From: Gordoniibacillus chartarius
GTDB taxonomy: Bacteria > Bacillota > Bacilli > Paenibacillales > NBRC-103111
Length of the DNA: 28,653 bases
NCBI RefSeq assembly: GCF_042432825.1
Contig: NZ_JBHLWN010000118.1
Span: 1-28,653 of the forward strand
Reading direction: 5' to 3'
Part shown: positions 21,927 through 28,653 of the stretch, piece by piece
How the letters are laid out: every line of letters starts with the position of its first letter
How positions within the stretch are numbered: the stretch's first letter is position 1
The notes under the pieces: model-generated
Seen by the model: the letters and a program-made list of their open reading frames with translations, nothing else
What the model was told of the DNA's origin: nothing
The model's database searches: none
Made by a program: the position numbers and the translations under genes

Positions 21927-23027
21927 TTATTCCAGCACGACCGTTTCGCCTACTTGGACACCGCTAACGATTTCCGTCTTGTCGGCCGTTTCCGTGCCGA
22001 TCTGCACGTTGCGTCTCGTCACCTGTCCCGAATCATCAAGCACTGTCACGAAGTAGCCTTCCTTGTCCTGCTGCACCGCCAGCGTAGGAACGGTGAGCAC
22101 CCCGGATTTACGCTCCGTCTCGATGGAACCGGTTAAGCTCAGGCCGGCGATGAGCTTCTCATTCGGCTCAAGCGAAATGACGACTTCAAACTGTGCGGCT
22201 CCGCCGCCGGAGCTGTCCGTACCGGGTCTCGCGAATTTCGAAACGCTGTCGACCTGCCCTTTCAGCTTTACACCCTGAAGCGCATCGACTTTAACATCCA
22301 CCGGCATCCCGGGCTTGATGCGGAATACATCGAATTCGCCGACGGTGGTCAGCAGCTGAAGTTTCGTCACATCGACGATTTTGCCCAGCCTGTCGCCGTC
22401 CTTAACAAGCTTGGGCTCCTTCGTTTCGCCGAACAGAAAGATCCCGCTCTCCGGCGATGGAAAGACTGCCTGCTCCAGTTTGCTCCGCTTTTGCTCGATC
22501 TGCTTGCGCGCGGCCTCTCCGCTGACGGCATTCAGCTCGGTTTGCAGCTTGAGGTTTTCCGCTTGGGCATAACGCTGCTTCGCTTCCTCCTCCGTTGAAG
22601 CGGCAGCCGCCGAAGCTGCACCTTCTCCGGGGGAGGCCTGGAACCGCGCGAGCGAAGCTTCCAGCTCCTGCTTGCGCTGGTTGACCTCCAGCTGGGCAAT
22701 CTCGGCGCCAAGCTCGGAGCCGTCCAGCTCGAAGAGCACATCGCCCTTGCTGACCTGAGCGCCGTCGCTAACGTTCCAGCGCTTGACGTCGGCGCCGAAG
22801 GGGGCGCTGATCCAGGTTTCTTTCGTATACGAGGATTTGCCCTTGATCTCGACGATTTGCACGACGTCCTCGCGGGTAACGGGGAACTTGAGCTGCAAAG
22901 GGGCTGCTGATGTTCCCGCTGCGCCGGCCCCGTGCAGCAGCGGTTTGCCGGCTATATACAGAAATGCGGAAATGCCGACCACGGCGGCAGCCGCGGCCAA
23001 TCCAAGAATGAGGCTTTTTGTCTTCAT
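21927..23027 (-). CDS. Efflux periplasmic-adaptor-type (HlyD/MacA, YknX-like) subunit
   Basis: A 366-residue membrane-anchored adaptor. It has an N-terminal hydrophobic anchor (about 6-27), a beta-barrel and lipoyl-like segment (WISAPFGADVKRWNVSDGAQVSKGDVLFELDG) split by a helical hairpin (about 110-175, rich in Glu, Ala and Gln), and a C-terminal barrel with LTGSIETERKSGVLTVP and a RRNVQIGTETADKTEIVSGVQVGETVVL end. In Gram-positives such subunits (YknX) work with an ABC permease and ATPase in export of peptides or toxic compounds. It sits 15 bases after the permease gene as the last member of the operon. AGGAG is about twelve bases before ATG, a long spacing. Confidence 0.9.
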   Translation of the reverse strand: MKTKSLILGLAAAAAVVGISAFLYIAGKPLLHGAGAAGTSAAPLQLKFPVTREDVVQIVEIKGKSSYTKETWISAPFGADVKRWNVSDGAQVSKGDVLFELDGSELGAEIAQLEVNQRKQELEASLARFQASPGEGAASAAAASTEEEAKQRYAQAENLKLQTELNAVSGEAARKQIEQKRSKLEQAVFPSPESGIFLFGETKEPKLVKDGDRLGKIVDVTKLQLLTTVGEFDVFRIKPGMPVDVKVDALQGVKLKGQVDSVSKFARPGTDSSGGGAAQFEVVISLEPNEKLIAGLSLTGSIETERKSGVLTVPTLAVQQDKEGYFVTVLDDSGQVTRRNVQIGTETADKTEIVSGVQVGETVVLE

Positions 23028-23042
23028 AGCTGTCGTAATCTC

Positions 23043-24440
23043 CTATTCCCGTTTAATGGCGGTAAGCGCATCGGTACGCGACGCTTTGACCGCCGGATAT
23101 ATCCCTGATAAAACTCCGGTCAAAACGGCGAAAAACATGCCAAGCGGCAAGATCCACCAGGAGATGAACAAAATTTCCGGCTCGCCGCTGCCGGGACCGC
23201 CGCCGAAGCGGTTGATAACCGCATTAATGCCCCATACGACCCAATGCGATAAAACGATGCCGCAAGAACCTCCCAAGACGCCGAGCAAAGCGGACTCCAC
23301 GATAAACATATGGCGGATCTGCTTCAGGTTGGCGCCGAGCACCTTCATGATGCCGATTTGGCGCCGCCGCTGATAGGTGGACATCGTCATCGCGACAACG
23401 ATCGAAATCGAGGCGACGAACAAAATAAACAGTCCCGCACCGCCGAATATAAGCCGGATAATGACAAATTCGCCGTTCATTTGTTCTTTACGGTGCAGAT
23501 TGTTCTGCGTATTGAGATTCAGCTTGCGGATCAGCTCGTCCACTTCGGCGACATGATTCGTGCTATCCACTTTCACGACAACTTGGGACGGTTGTTCAAG
23601 CGACGGCAGCGACGCAGCGGCGGCCGGGTTCGCGGCTTTGCGAAGCTCGAGCAGCCGGGCGGCAAGCTCATACGGTACGTAAGCCTGCTTGTTGTTCCAG
23701 ATCATATATTCCGGAGCTTCTTCCGGTATCTTGAGCACGCCGCCGACCCGGACCGGGAGCTCGACCCGCTTGGCGGTACCGGCCGCGGTGCCGGACGTTC
23801 CCGAGCCCGGAGGACCCATGCCGCCGCCTTGTTCGCCATCTCCGACTTGCAGGATCATGGTCTTGCGATACATGGCATACGGCATCGTATCCATCAAGCG
23901 CAGCTGCTGCTGGAGGGCGCGGTCGCCGCCGTTCTCCTGCATGAGGCGGGATCGGACCTGGGACGTCCTCTCGTCGAACACGCCTCGCACCGCGCCGTAG
24001 TTCAGCACGACGGCGTTAGAGCCGCCGTTCGGACTGCCTTGGGCGAATTCATGCTCGAAGGCGGTCAAAGCCTCCAGCTCGGTAGCGATCAGCTGGACGC
24101 GCCCCGTCTTGCTGCCGTCGATCGTGAAGCCTGCTTCGCCGAGCTCCACGAAGCTGGCAACCGCCTTGACGTGCGGCAAAGAGCGGATCACTTCCAGCTT
24201 GCTCTTCGTCAAGCCGCGCCCGGCACCGCCGCCCTCGTCGCCCCTATATATCGTAATCTCATCGGTTTTCAAATAATGTCCCATCTGCTTCTCGCTGTAA
24301 TGGGCGATCGACTCGCCGAAGGCGACGGCCACGATAATCGAAGCTGACCCGATGGCGATGCCCATGGCGCATAGTGCCGTCACTACTTTGCGGCGCCGCA
24401 GCTGGTCCAAGCCGAGCTTGCCGTAATCGCTCCATTTCAT
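23043..24440 (-). CDS. ABC transporter permease (MacB/FtsX family, YknZ-like)
   Basis: A 465-residue permease of the MacB/FtsX type. It has one N-terminal helix (about 18-42), a large extracytoplasmic domain (about 45-330) and three C-terminal helices (about 333-360, 380-410 and 425-450) with the FtsX pattern SISIVVAMTMSTYQRRRQIGIMKVLGA and the end GIYPAVKASRTDALTAIKRE. A Gly/Ser/Pro-rich insert (about 208-228) sits in the external domain. It overlaps the ATPase gene by four bases (ATGA), indicating translational coupling, and should form the MacB-like pump with the neighbouring ATPase and adaptor. The substrate is unknown. Confidence 0.93.
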   Translation of the reverse strand: MKWSDYGKLGLDQLRRRKVVTALCAMGIAIGSASIIVAVAFGESIAHYSEKQMGHYLKTDEITIYRGDEGGGAGRGLTKSKLEVIRSLPHVKAVASFVELGEAGFTIDGSKTGRVQLIATELEALTAFEHEFAQGSPNGGSNAVVLNYGAVRGVFDERTSQVRSRLMQENGGDRALQQQLRLMDTMPYAMYRKTMILQVGDGEQGGGMGPPGSGTSGTAAGTAKRVELPVRVGGVLKIPEEAPEYMIWNNKQAYVPYELAARLLELRKAANPAAAASLPSLEQPSQVVVKVDSTNHVAEVDELIRKLNLNTQNNLHRKEQMNGEFVIIRLIFGGAGLFILFVASISIVVAMTMSTYQRRRQIGIMKVLGANLKQIRHMFIVESALLGVLGGSCGIVLSHWVVWGINAVINRFGGGPGSGEPEILFISWWILPLGMFFAVLTGVLSGIYPAVKASRTDALTAIKRE

Positions 24441-25129
24441 CCGGCTTCACCCGCCCAGCCGCCGTCCTCGACGAGTTGGCCGTCCCTGAGTTGAATGATA
24501 CGCTGCGTGCGCCTGGCCACCTCGTGCTCATGCGTCACGATAACGAATGTAATGCCCAGATTGGCATTCAAGTCGTGCAGCAGATCGATAATTTCCCGCT
24601 CGGTCTTCGTATCCAGATTACCGGTAGGCTCGTCCGCGAATACGATAGCCGGCATAGTTACAAGCGAACGCGCAATCGAGACGCGCTGCTGCTGGCCGCC
24701 GGACAGCTGGGACGGGAACAGCTCCGACTTGTCCGCCAGGCCGACTTGAGCGAGCAGCTTCAGCGCCCGTTCCCTCCGCGTCCGGGGGCCGACGGATTGG
24801 AAGACGAGAGGAAGCTCGACATTTTCACGGACGGTAAGGTGGGGGATCAATTCGTAAGATTGAAAAATAAAGCCGATGTGCGTTCTTCGAAACTCCGCCA
24901 GCCGGTTCTCGGACATCGTCTCGATCGGCTGTCCGCCGATCAGGATGCTGCCCGATGTCGGCTTCATCAGTCCGGCCATCAAATTCAGCAGCGTTGACTT
25001 GCCTGAACCGGAGCTGCCGAGCAGCGCGACCATTTCGCCTTTCTCGACGCGGAAATCGATATGCTGCAGTACGGGCGTCACTTCGGCGCCGTTCGTAAAG
25101 CTGTGGGATAACTGTTTGACGATAAGCAC
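24437..25129 (-). CDS. ABC transporter ATP-binding protein (LolD/MacB type, YknY-like)
   Basis: A 230-residue ATPase. Walker A is LLGSSGSGKSTLLNL near 35-49, the Q-loop is in FIFQSYELIPHLTV, the signature LSGGQQQRVSIARSL near 143-157, Walker B VFADEPTGNLD and the switch His in VIVTHEHEVA. It belongs to the LolD/FtsE group that pairs with MacB-type permeases. The start is GTG at 25129 with GGGAGGA about eight bases upstream. It is the first gene of the operon with the permease and adaptor; it lies only 31 bases past the MFS gene's terminator, so its promoter must overlap that hairpin or lie beyond it. Confidence 0.95.
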   Translation of the reverse strand: MLIVKQLSHSFTNGAEVTPVLQHIDFRVEKGEMVALLGSSGSGKSTLLNLMAGLMKPTSGSILIGGQPIETMSENRLAEFRRTHIGFIFQSYELIPHLTVRENVELPLVFQSVGPRTRRERALKLLAQVGLADKSELFPSQLSGGQQQRVSIARSLVTMPAIVFADEPTGNLDTKTEREIIDLLHDLNANLGITFVIVTHEHEVARRTQRIIQLRDGQLVEDGGWAGEAG

Positions 25130-25159
25130 TTTCGCAATCCTCCCTACGCGATGGGCAAC

Positions 25160-25189
25160 AAAAAACAGACAAGCGCGGGCGCTGTCTGT
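25160..25189 (-). terminator. Terminator of the MFS gene
   Basis: On the minus strand a ten-bp stem with a one-base bulge (ACAGAC/GTCTGT and AGCG/CGCT) and four-base loop, followed by a run of six T (complement of 25160-25165). It lies 45 bases past the MFS stop. Confidence 0.88.
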
Positions 25190-25233
25190 TGCATATAACG
25201 ACTATCGGTTCTATTTTGTTTCGCCTAAAGTTC

Positions 25234-26415
25234 TTAATATTTTCTTAATTGCTTACGAGGTGAGCCATTCTCTTCATACCAATGGGTCACGAAGAATCCT
25301 ACGGCAGCTGCCAGCGCAAGCAGGGCGGCGATGCGGTACAGCCATTGGCCGCCGTACGCTTCGAACAGCCAGCCGCCGATCACGCCGCTGATCAGCCCGG
25401 CGACCGACTGCCACGTAACGGCGAAGATCGCTTGGCCGGAAGCGCGGTATTCATCGGGTACGGCTTGCGACACGTAACGAATACCGGTGAACAGGAAGAT
25501 GCCGAAGCTCATACTGTGCATGGCCTGCAAAGCAATCGCCCAAACCGGGTCTTGAATAAAGCTGAGCAGCGTAAAACGGATCATATACACGCTCGCAGCG
25601 ACAGCGAGCAAAGCGAGCTCCTTAAACTTGTGCCCGTATTTGCTGAGCAGGAAGAACGTCGGAATTTCGCTGAGCGCCGAGGCGGTCCAAGCATAGCCGA
25701 TCAGCGAATCCGGTGCATGCAGCTCCCGCATATAGAGAGCCAGGAAGCCGTCGTTAATCCGATGGGCGATCGACAGGATCAGCAGCAAGCCAAGGAAGCG
25801 CAGGAAAGGGCGCGAGCCGATGATTTTGGCCATAGGCTTCCACTCGATCGGCTTGAAGCTGTCTTTGCCGCCCCGCACGTCGCGGAGCAGGAAGGCGAAT
25901 AGGAGCGACGCGATAACGGAGCCGTAAGCCAAATACGCCGTGAACGTATGACCGGTTTCCTTCAGGATCATCCCGAATACGAGCGAGGCGAAGGCGAAGC
26001 CGATGGAGCCGTAGACTCGGAACGAGGCGTAGCTTTTGCCGGACACGCTTGTGATGAGCAGCAGCTGGCTGTCGTTCATGGACAGCATCGGCTGCTGAAA
26101 GAAGAAGAACACGGCCATCGCCGCGTACAGCAGGCCGAAGGATTCGGCGTGAAATACGAGCGGTGCCATAATCAGCTGGCCGGTCAGCAGCAGCAGCACT
26201 TTGCGGATCGTTCCCCAGCGGTCGCTGATGTAGCCCCATAGCAAATTCGAAACGATCCCGATCATCGGACCGATGGCGTAGAGCATACCGATCTGCAGCT
26301 TGGAATAGCCGACAGCGTCAAAATAAAGCGGAAAGAACGAGATGACGATGGACGTCATCGTAAATATCGTGAAGGTGTAGCCTTTGGCCAGCCCGAGCTG
26401 GGAAGAGCTTGTCAC
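25234..26415 (-). CDS. MFS transporter (PPP family, YwbF-like)
   Basis: A 393-residue major facilitator with about twelve helices. Family features are the N-terminal KGYTFTIFTMTSIVISFFPLYF, the loop 2-3 motif GYISDRWGTIRKV, MLSMNDSQLLL in helix 4, and SYASFRVYGSIGFAFASL in the central region, which together fit the nucleoside/sugar-like MFS group that includes B. subtilis YwbF. The substrate is unknown. It starts at GTG 26415 with GAGG about eight bases upstream. The gene is separate from the ABC operon because a terminator lies between them. Confidence 0.9.
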   Translation of the reverse strand: MTSSSQLGLAKGYTFTIFTMTSIVISFFPLYFDAVGYSKLQIGMLYAIGPMIGIVSNLLWGYISDRWGTIRKVLLLLTGQLIMAPLVFHAESFGLLYAAMAVFFFFQQPMLSMNDSQLLLITSVSGKSYASFRVYGSIGFAFASLVFGMILKETGHTFTAYLAYGSVIASLLFAFLLRDVRGGKDSFKPIEWKPMAKIIGSRPFLRFLGLLLILSIAHRINDGFLALYMRELHAPDSLIGYAWTASALSEIPTFFLLSKYGHKFKELALLAVAASVYMIRFTLLSFIQDPVWAIALQAMHSMSFGIFLFTGIRYVSQAVPDEYRASGQAIFAVTWQSVAGLISGVIGGWLFEAYGGQWLYRIAALLALAAAVGFFVTHWYEENGSPRKQLRKY

Positions 26416-26601
26416 AGTGCAGCCCTCGCTTTATGGAAGTAATGGTTGGATTCGTTCATGACATAATAGTATATCAGATATTTAACCGAGTGGGGATGCA
26501 AATTATTCCGCAACCGATACGGTAACGAGGCTGCCGACTGGAAAGCGGGGGGATGATCGTGGTACAGTAAAGGGAATAGGCGACAACCGGAGGTGCAGAG
26601 C

Positions 26602-26916
26602 GTGAATTATGCATTCATTTATGACGATCGGCTCGGCATCCCCGTCCCGGAGCTTTACGTCGATTGGGAGCAGCTGGACGAATCGGAGCAATCGGAAGTG
26701 CTGCTGCGCTGGGAGCACATCCGGGGCCGGATTCCGAACCGGATCATCGAGCTGGAACGGATTATCATCGATAAGCAGCGCAGACTGGATACGGAAGACG
26801 ACTTCCCGACATCTTGCCGGTTGAACAGCGAAATCGCCGATCTTGCCAGCACGATCAATGACCTTCATCTCTGGTTCCGAGTCAATCAGGAGATGGAGTC
26901 TAAGCTTCACGGTTAA
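26602..26916 (+). CDS. Hypothetical protein, first gene of the terpene synthase operon
   Basis: A 104-residue soluble acidic protein from GTG 26602 (GGAGG at 26589-26593, eight bases upstream). It opens NYAFIYDDRLGIPVPELYVDW, then becomes mostly helical with a likely coiled-coil region (IIELERIIIDKQRRL, then LNSEIADLASTINDLHLWF). I do not recognise a named family. The gene is followed after 17 bases by the next one, which is in turn two bases from the terpene synthase, so the three are expected to be cotranscribed. A regulatory or complex-forming role is possible but unshown. Confidence 0.8.
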   Translation: MNYAFIYDDRLGIPVPELYVDWEQLDESEQSEVLLRWEHIRGRIPNRIIELERIIIDKQRRLDTEDDFPTSCRLNSEIADLASTINDLHLWFRVNQEMESKLHG

Positions 26917-26933
26917 GGTCAGGAGGTGTAACC

Positions 26934-27497
26934 GTGTCTGTAATGACCATTATTGAGCGTCTGCAGGAGCACGTGCCGGAGCTGAATCCGGTTCATATAT
27001 GGAACGAAGAGCTGGAGCGGGAGATTGCCGCGCTGCCGGAAAACAAAGAGCCGTTCGCGGCGTTGAAGTCTGGGCTGCATCTGTGGAACGGGAGTCTTGA
27101 CGCTTCCCACAGTCTTTCGCAGGAGCTCGAAACGCCGCTCGGCAGCTATTGGCATGGGATCATGCACCGGATGGAAGGCGATTACGGCAACGCGAACTAC
27201 TGGTTCGCTCGTGCAGGCAAGCATTCGTTTCATCTGGAGCTGCAGAAAGCGGCGGCGGCTCATCTTACGGCCTATGTGAACGAGGGTCGCCGCAATGAGC
27301 CGATCGGATTGCTCGGCAAGCTGGAAGCTTTGCAGCACGCGCCGGTATGGACGCCGGCAACGTTCACGGCGGCAGTGGAGCTGTGCGTTCACAGCCCGGG
27401 CAGCGCAGCTCGCTCGGTGCTGGAGCAAATTCAATACGAAGAAATAAAGCTGCTTGTCATGTACTGCAAGGAGCTTAGCGGGTACGGAGGGAAGTAG
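26934..27497 (+). CDS. Uncharacterised protein with GSYWHGIMHR motif
   Basis: A 187-residue soluble, mostly helical protein. The region LKSGLHLWNGSLDASHSLSQ, then GSYWHGIMHRMEGDYGN and NYWFARAGKHSF, matches a pattern I recall from uncharacterised bacterial and fungal proteins, with conserved Trp, His and Arg in the WH..MHR segment that could form a metal or active site. No function is established. GTG 26934 has AGGAGG seven bases upstream; ATG 26943 is less well placed. The stop is two bases before the terpene synthase start, which indicates translational coupling. Confidence 0.82.
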   Translation: MSVMTIIERLQEHVPELNPVHIWNEELEREIAALPENKEPFAALKSGLHLWNGSLDASHSLSQELETPLGSYWHGIMHRMEGDYGNANYWFARAGKHSFHLELQKAAAAHLTAYVNEGRRNEPIGLLGKLEALQHAPVWTPATFTAAVELCVHSPGSAARSVLEQIQYEEIKLLVMYCKELSGYGGK

Positions 27498-27499
27498 GA

Positions 27500-28579
27500 T
27501 TGAGACGCCATGCTGCTGAGGCCGGTACGTTTCCGCACGGTCCGATTCGACTTATGAGACGCATGTATAAATATGTGCTGCCGGAGGTTGACGCCCAGCT
27601 CGACGAGTGGCGTCAAGCGGCGCAGCGCATTCCGGATGCCGAGCTGCGGAAGCAAGCGCTGGCGAGCATCGCCGCCAAGCAATTTCATTGTCAAGGCGGT
27701 GCGGTCTATGCCGCCGCCAATTTGCGGCAGCGCCATGTGCTGATTCCGCTCATCGTCGCCTTCCAGACGATCAGCGACTACTTGGACAATTTGTGCGACC
27801 GGAGCACCTCGCTGGACCCGAACGATTTTCGCAGGCTTCATCAGTCGATGCTGGACGCGGTCGATCCGTCCGCCCCGTTGAACCACTATTACGAGTTCCG
27901 GCAGGAGCAGGAGGACGGGGGATATTTGCCGGAGCTGGTCAAGACATGCCAATCGTGTATTTTATTGCTGCCTTCCTACGAACGTGTTGCGGACAGAGTG
28001 AAACGGCTCGTATCGCTCTATTGCGATCTTCAAGTTTACAAGCACATTCGCCTGGACCAGCGCGAGGCGCAGCTGACGGCTTGGTGGGACCGGCATCGTT
28101 CCTCCTGTCCGGACTTGCTTTGGAACGAATTCGCTGCGGCCACGGGCTCGACGCTGGGCGTGTTCATGCTGTTTCTGGCGGCTACGGATCCGCACCTTAC
28201 CGAAGCCGGGGCGAAGGAGATCGAGGCGGCGTATTTTCCTTACGTTTGCGGGCTGCACATTTTGCTGGACTATTTGATCGATCAGGAGGAAGACGCGGCC
28301 GGCGGCGATCTGAATTTTTGCTCGTACTACGGAGGTCTTGAACAAACGGTCGCCCGTATAGCAGCTATCGTGAAGGAAGCACGCCATAAAATTTTGCACT
28401 TGGAACATCCGACATTTCATCGTATGATAATCGAAGGATTATTAGCGCTGTATTTGTCGGATCCAAAGGTGCGTTCGCAGCAGAAAGTGCGCACCGTGTC
28501 GAAGCAGCTCATGAAGAAGAGCCCAATGACCCGGTTGTTTTTCTGGATGAACAGCGTCTGGATCAGGCGGACGTCCTAA
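27500..28579 (+). CDS. ytpB: Tetraprenyl-beta-curcumene synthase family protein (DUF2600)
   Basis: A 359-residue protein matching the DUF2600/YtpB family. B. subtilis YtpB makes tetraprenyl-beta-curcumene from heptaprenyl diphosphate, the first step to C35 sesquarterpenes of spores. Family segments include LPEVDAQLDEWRQAAQ, KQFHCQGGAVYA, FQTISDYLDNLCDR with acidic residues suitable for Mg-diphosphate binding, LPELVKTCQSCILLLPSY, and GLHILLDYLIDQEEDAAGGDLNFCSYY. The start is TTG 27500 with GGAGG nine bases upstream. It is the last gene of a three-gene operon with two uncharacterised proteins. A squalene-hopene cyclase-type partner would be expected elsewhere in the genome. Confidence 0.92.
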   Translation: MRRHAAEAGTFPHGPIRLMRRMYKYVLPEVDAQLDEWRQAAQRIPDAELRKQALASIAAKQFHCQGGAVYAAANLRQRHVLIPLIVAFQTISDYLDNLCDRSTSLDPNDFRRLHQSMLDAVDPSAPLNHYYEFRQEQEDGGYLPELVKTCQSCILLLPSYERVADRVKRLVSLYCDLQVYKHIRLDQREAQLTAWWDRHRSSCPDLLWNEFAAATGSTLGVFMLFLAATDPHLTEAGAKEIEAAYFPYVCGLHILLDYLIDQEEDAAGGDLNFCSYYGGLEQTVARIAAIVKEARHKILHLEHPTFHRMIIEGLLALYLSDPKVRSQQKVRTVSKQLMKKSPMTRLFFWMNSVWIRRTS

Positions 28580-28597
28580 TAGAAAGATAATTAATAG

Positions 28598-28628
28598 AGG
28601 CTCGGAATTAAGCAGGTGTTCTGAGTCT
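28598..28628. repeat. Weak inverted repeat after the terpene synthase gene
   Basis: Ten-base arms with two G.T pairs (28598-28607 with 28619-28628). There is no T tract, so it is a poor terminator, and the window ends soon after. Confidence 0.3.
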
Positions 28629-28653
28629 GAATGAGGGGTGAATGAGGCAGAAG

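Noticed and set aside
23310..24347. 345-codon plus-strand frame opposite the MacB-type permease
   Set aside because: No family resemblance and His/Arg/Leu-rich; the permease on the minus strand is well supported and coupled to its ATPase.
1..28653. CRISPR arrays, tRNA or rRNA genes, prophage or transposon genes
   Set aside because: No regularly spaced repeats, no tRNA-like cloverleaf noticed by eye and no transposase, integrase or phage proteins among the readable frames.

Overview
The window looks like chromosomal DNA of a spore-forming Gram-positive rod of the Paenibacillaceae (Paenibacillus or Cohnella type). The reasons are the high but not extreme GC, strong AGGAGG-type ribosome sites with many TTG and GTG starts, and the gene content: a stalk-domain lipoprotein, oligoendopeptidase F, a YtpB-type terpene synthase, a CapA protein and a YknXYZ-like transporter. 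The species cannot be named from sequence alone. I saw no rRNA, tRNA, CRISPR array, phage gene, transposase or integrase.

Layout. 1-3100: a metallophosphoesterase (-) is divergent from a coupled capA-like plus fumarylacetoacetase-family pair ending in a clear terminator. 3139-8030 is visibly AT-richer: a TetR repressor divergent from a short-chain dehydrogenase, with a matching palindromic operator just downstream of each -10; a NarL-type histidine kinase and response regulator; a DoxX-like membrane protein; and a small, probably spore-associated protein. 8180-11401: an HD-GYP phosphodiesterase (-), a DUF92 membrane protein and a YebC regulator. 11402-11819 has no intact gene; it holds the YebC terminator, a frameshifted acetyltransferase relic and a second terminator. 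11820-16857 (-): a small membrane protein, pepF, a LapA-like protein and a large stalk/beta-propeller lipoprotein whose start codon lies inside a long stem-loop. 16997-21115: a pyruvate-oxidase-like ThDP enzyme, a small hypothetical gene (-), a methyltransferase, a cold-shock protein and rpiA. 21202-26415 (-): a nitroreductase, an ABC efflux operon (ATPase, permease, adaptor) and an MFS transporter. 26602-28579: a three-gene operon of two uncharacterised proteins and a tetraprenyl-beta-curcumene synthase homologue.

Most of this is ordinary chromosomal content. The parts most worth a second look are the TetR/SDR operator pair, the structured translation start of the beta-propeller gene, the possible signal-peptide-bearing long form of PepF, and the terpene synthase operon with two partners of unknown function. 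Short regulatory calls were made by eye from sequence matches and are not experimentally supported.
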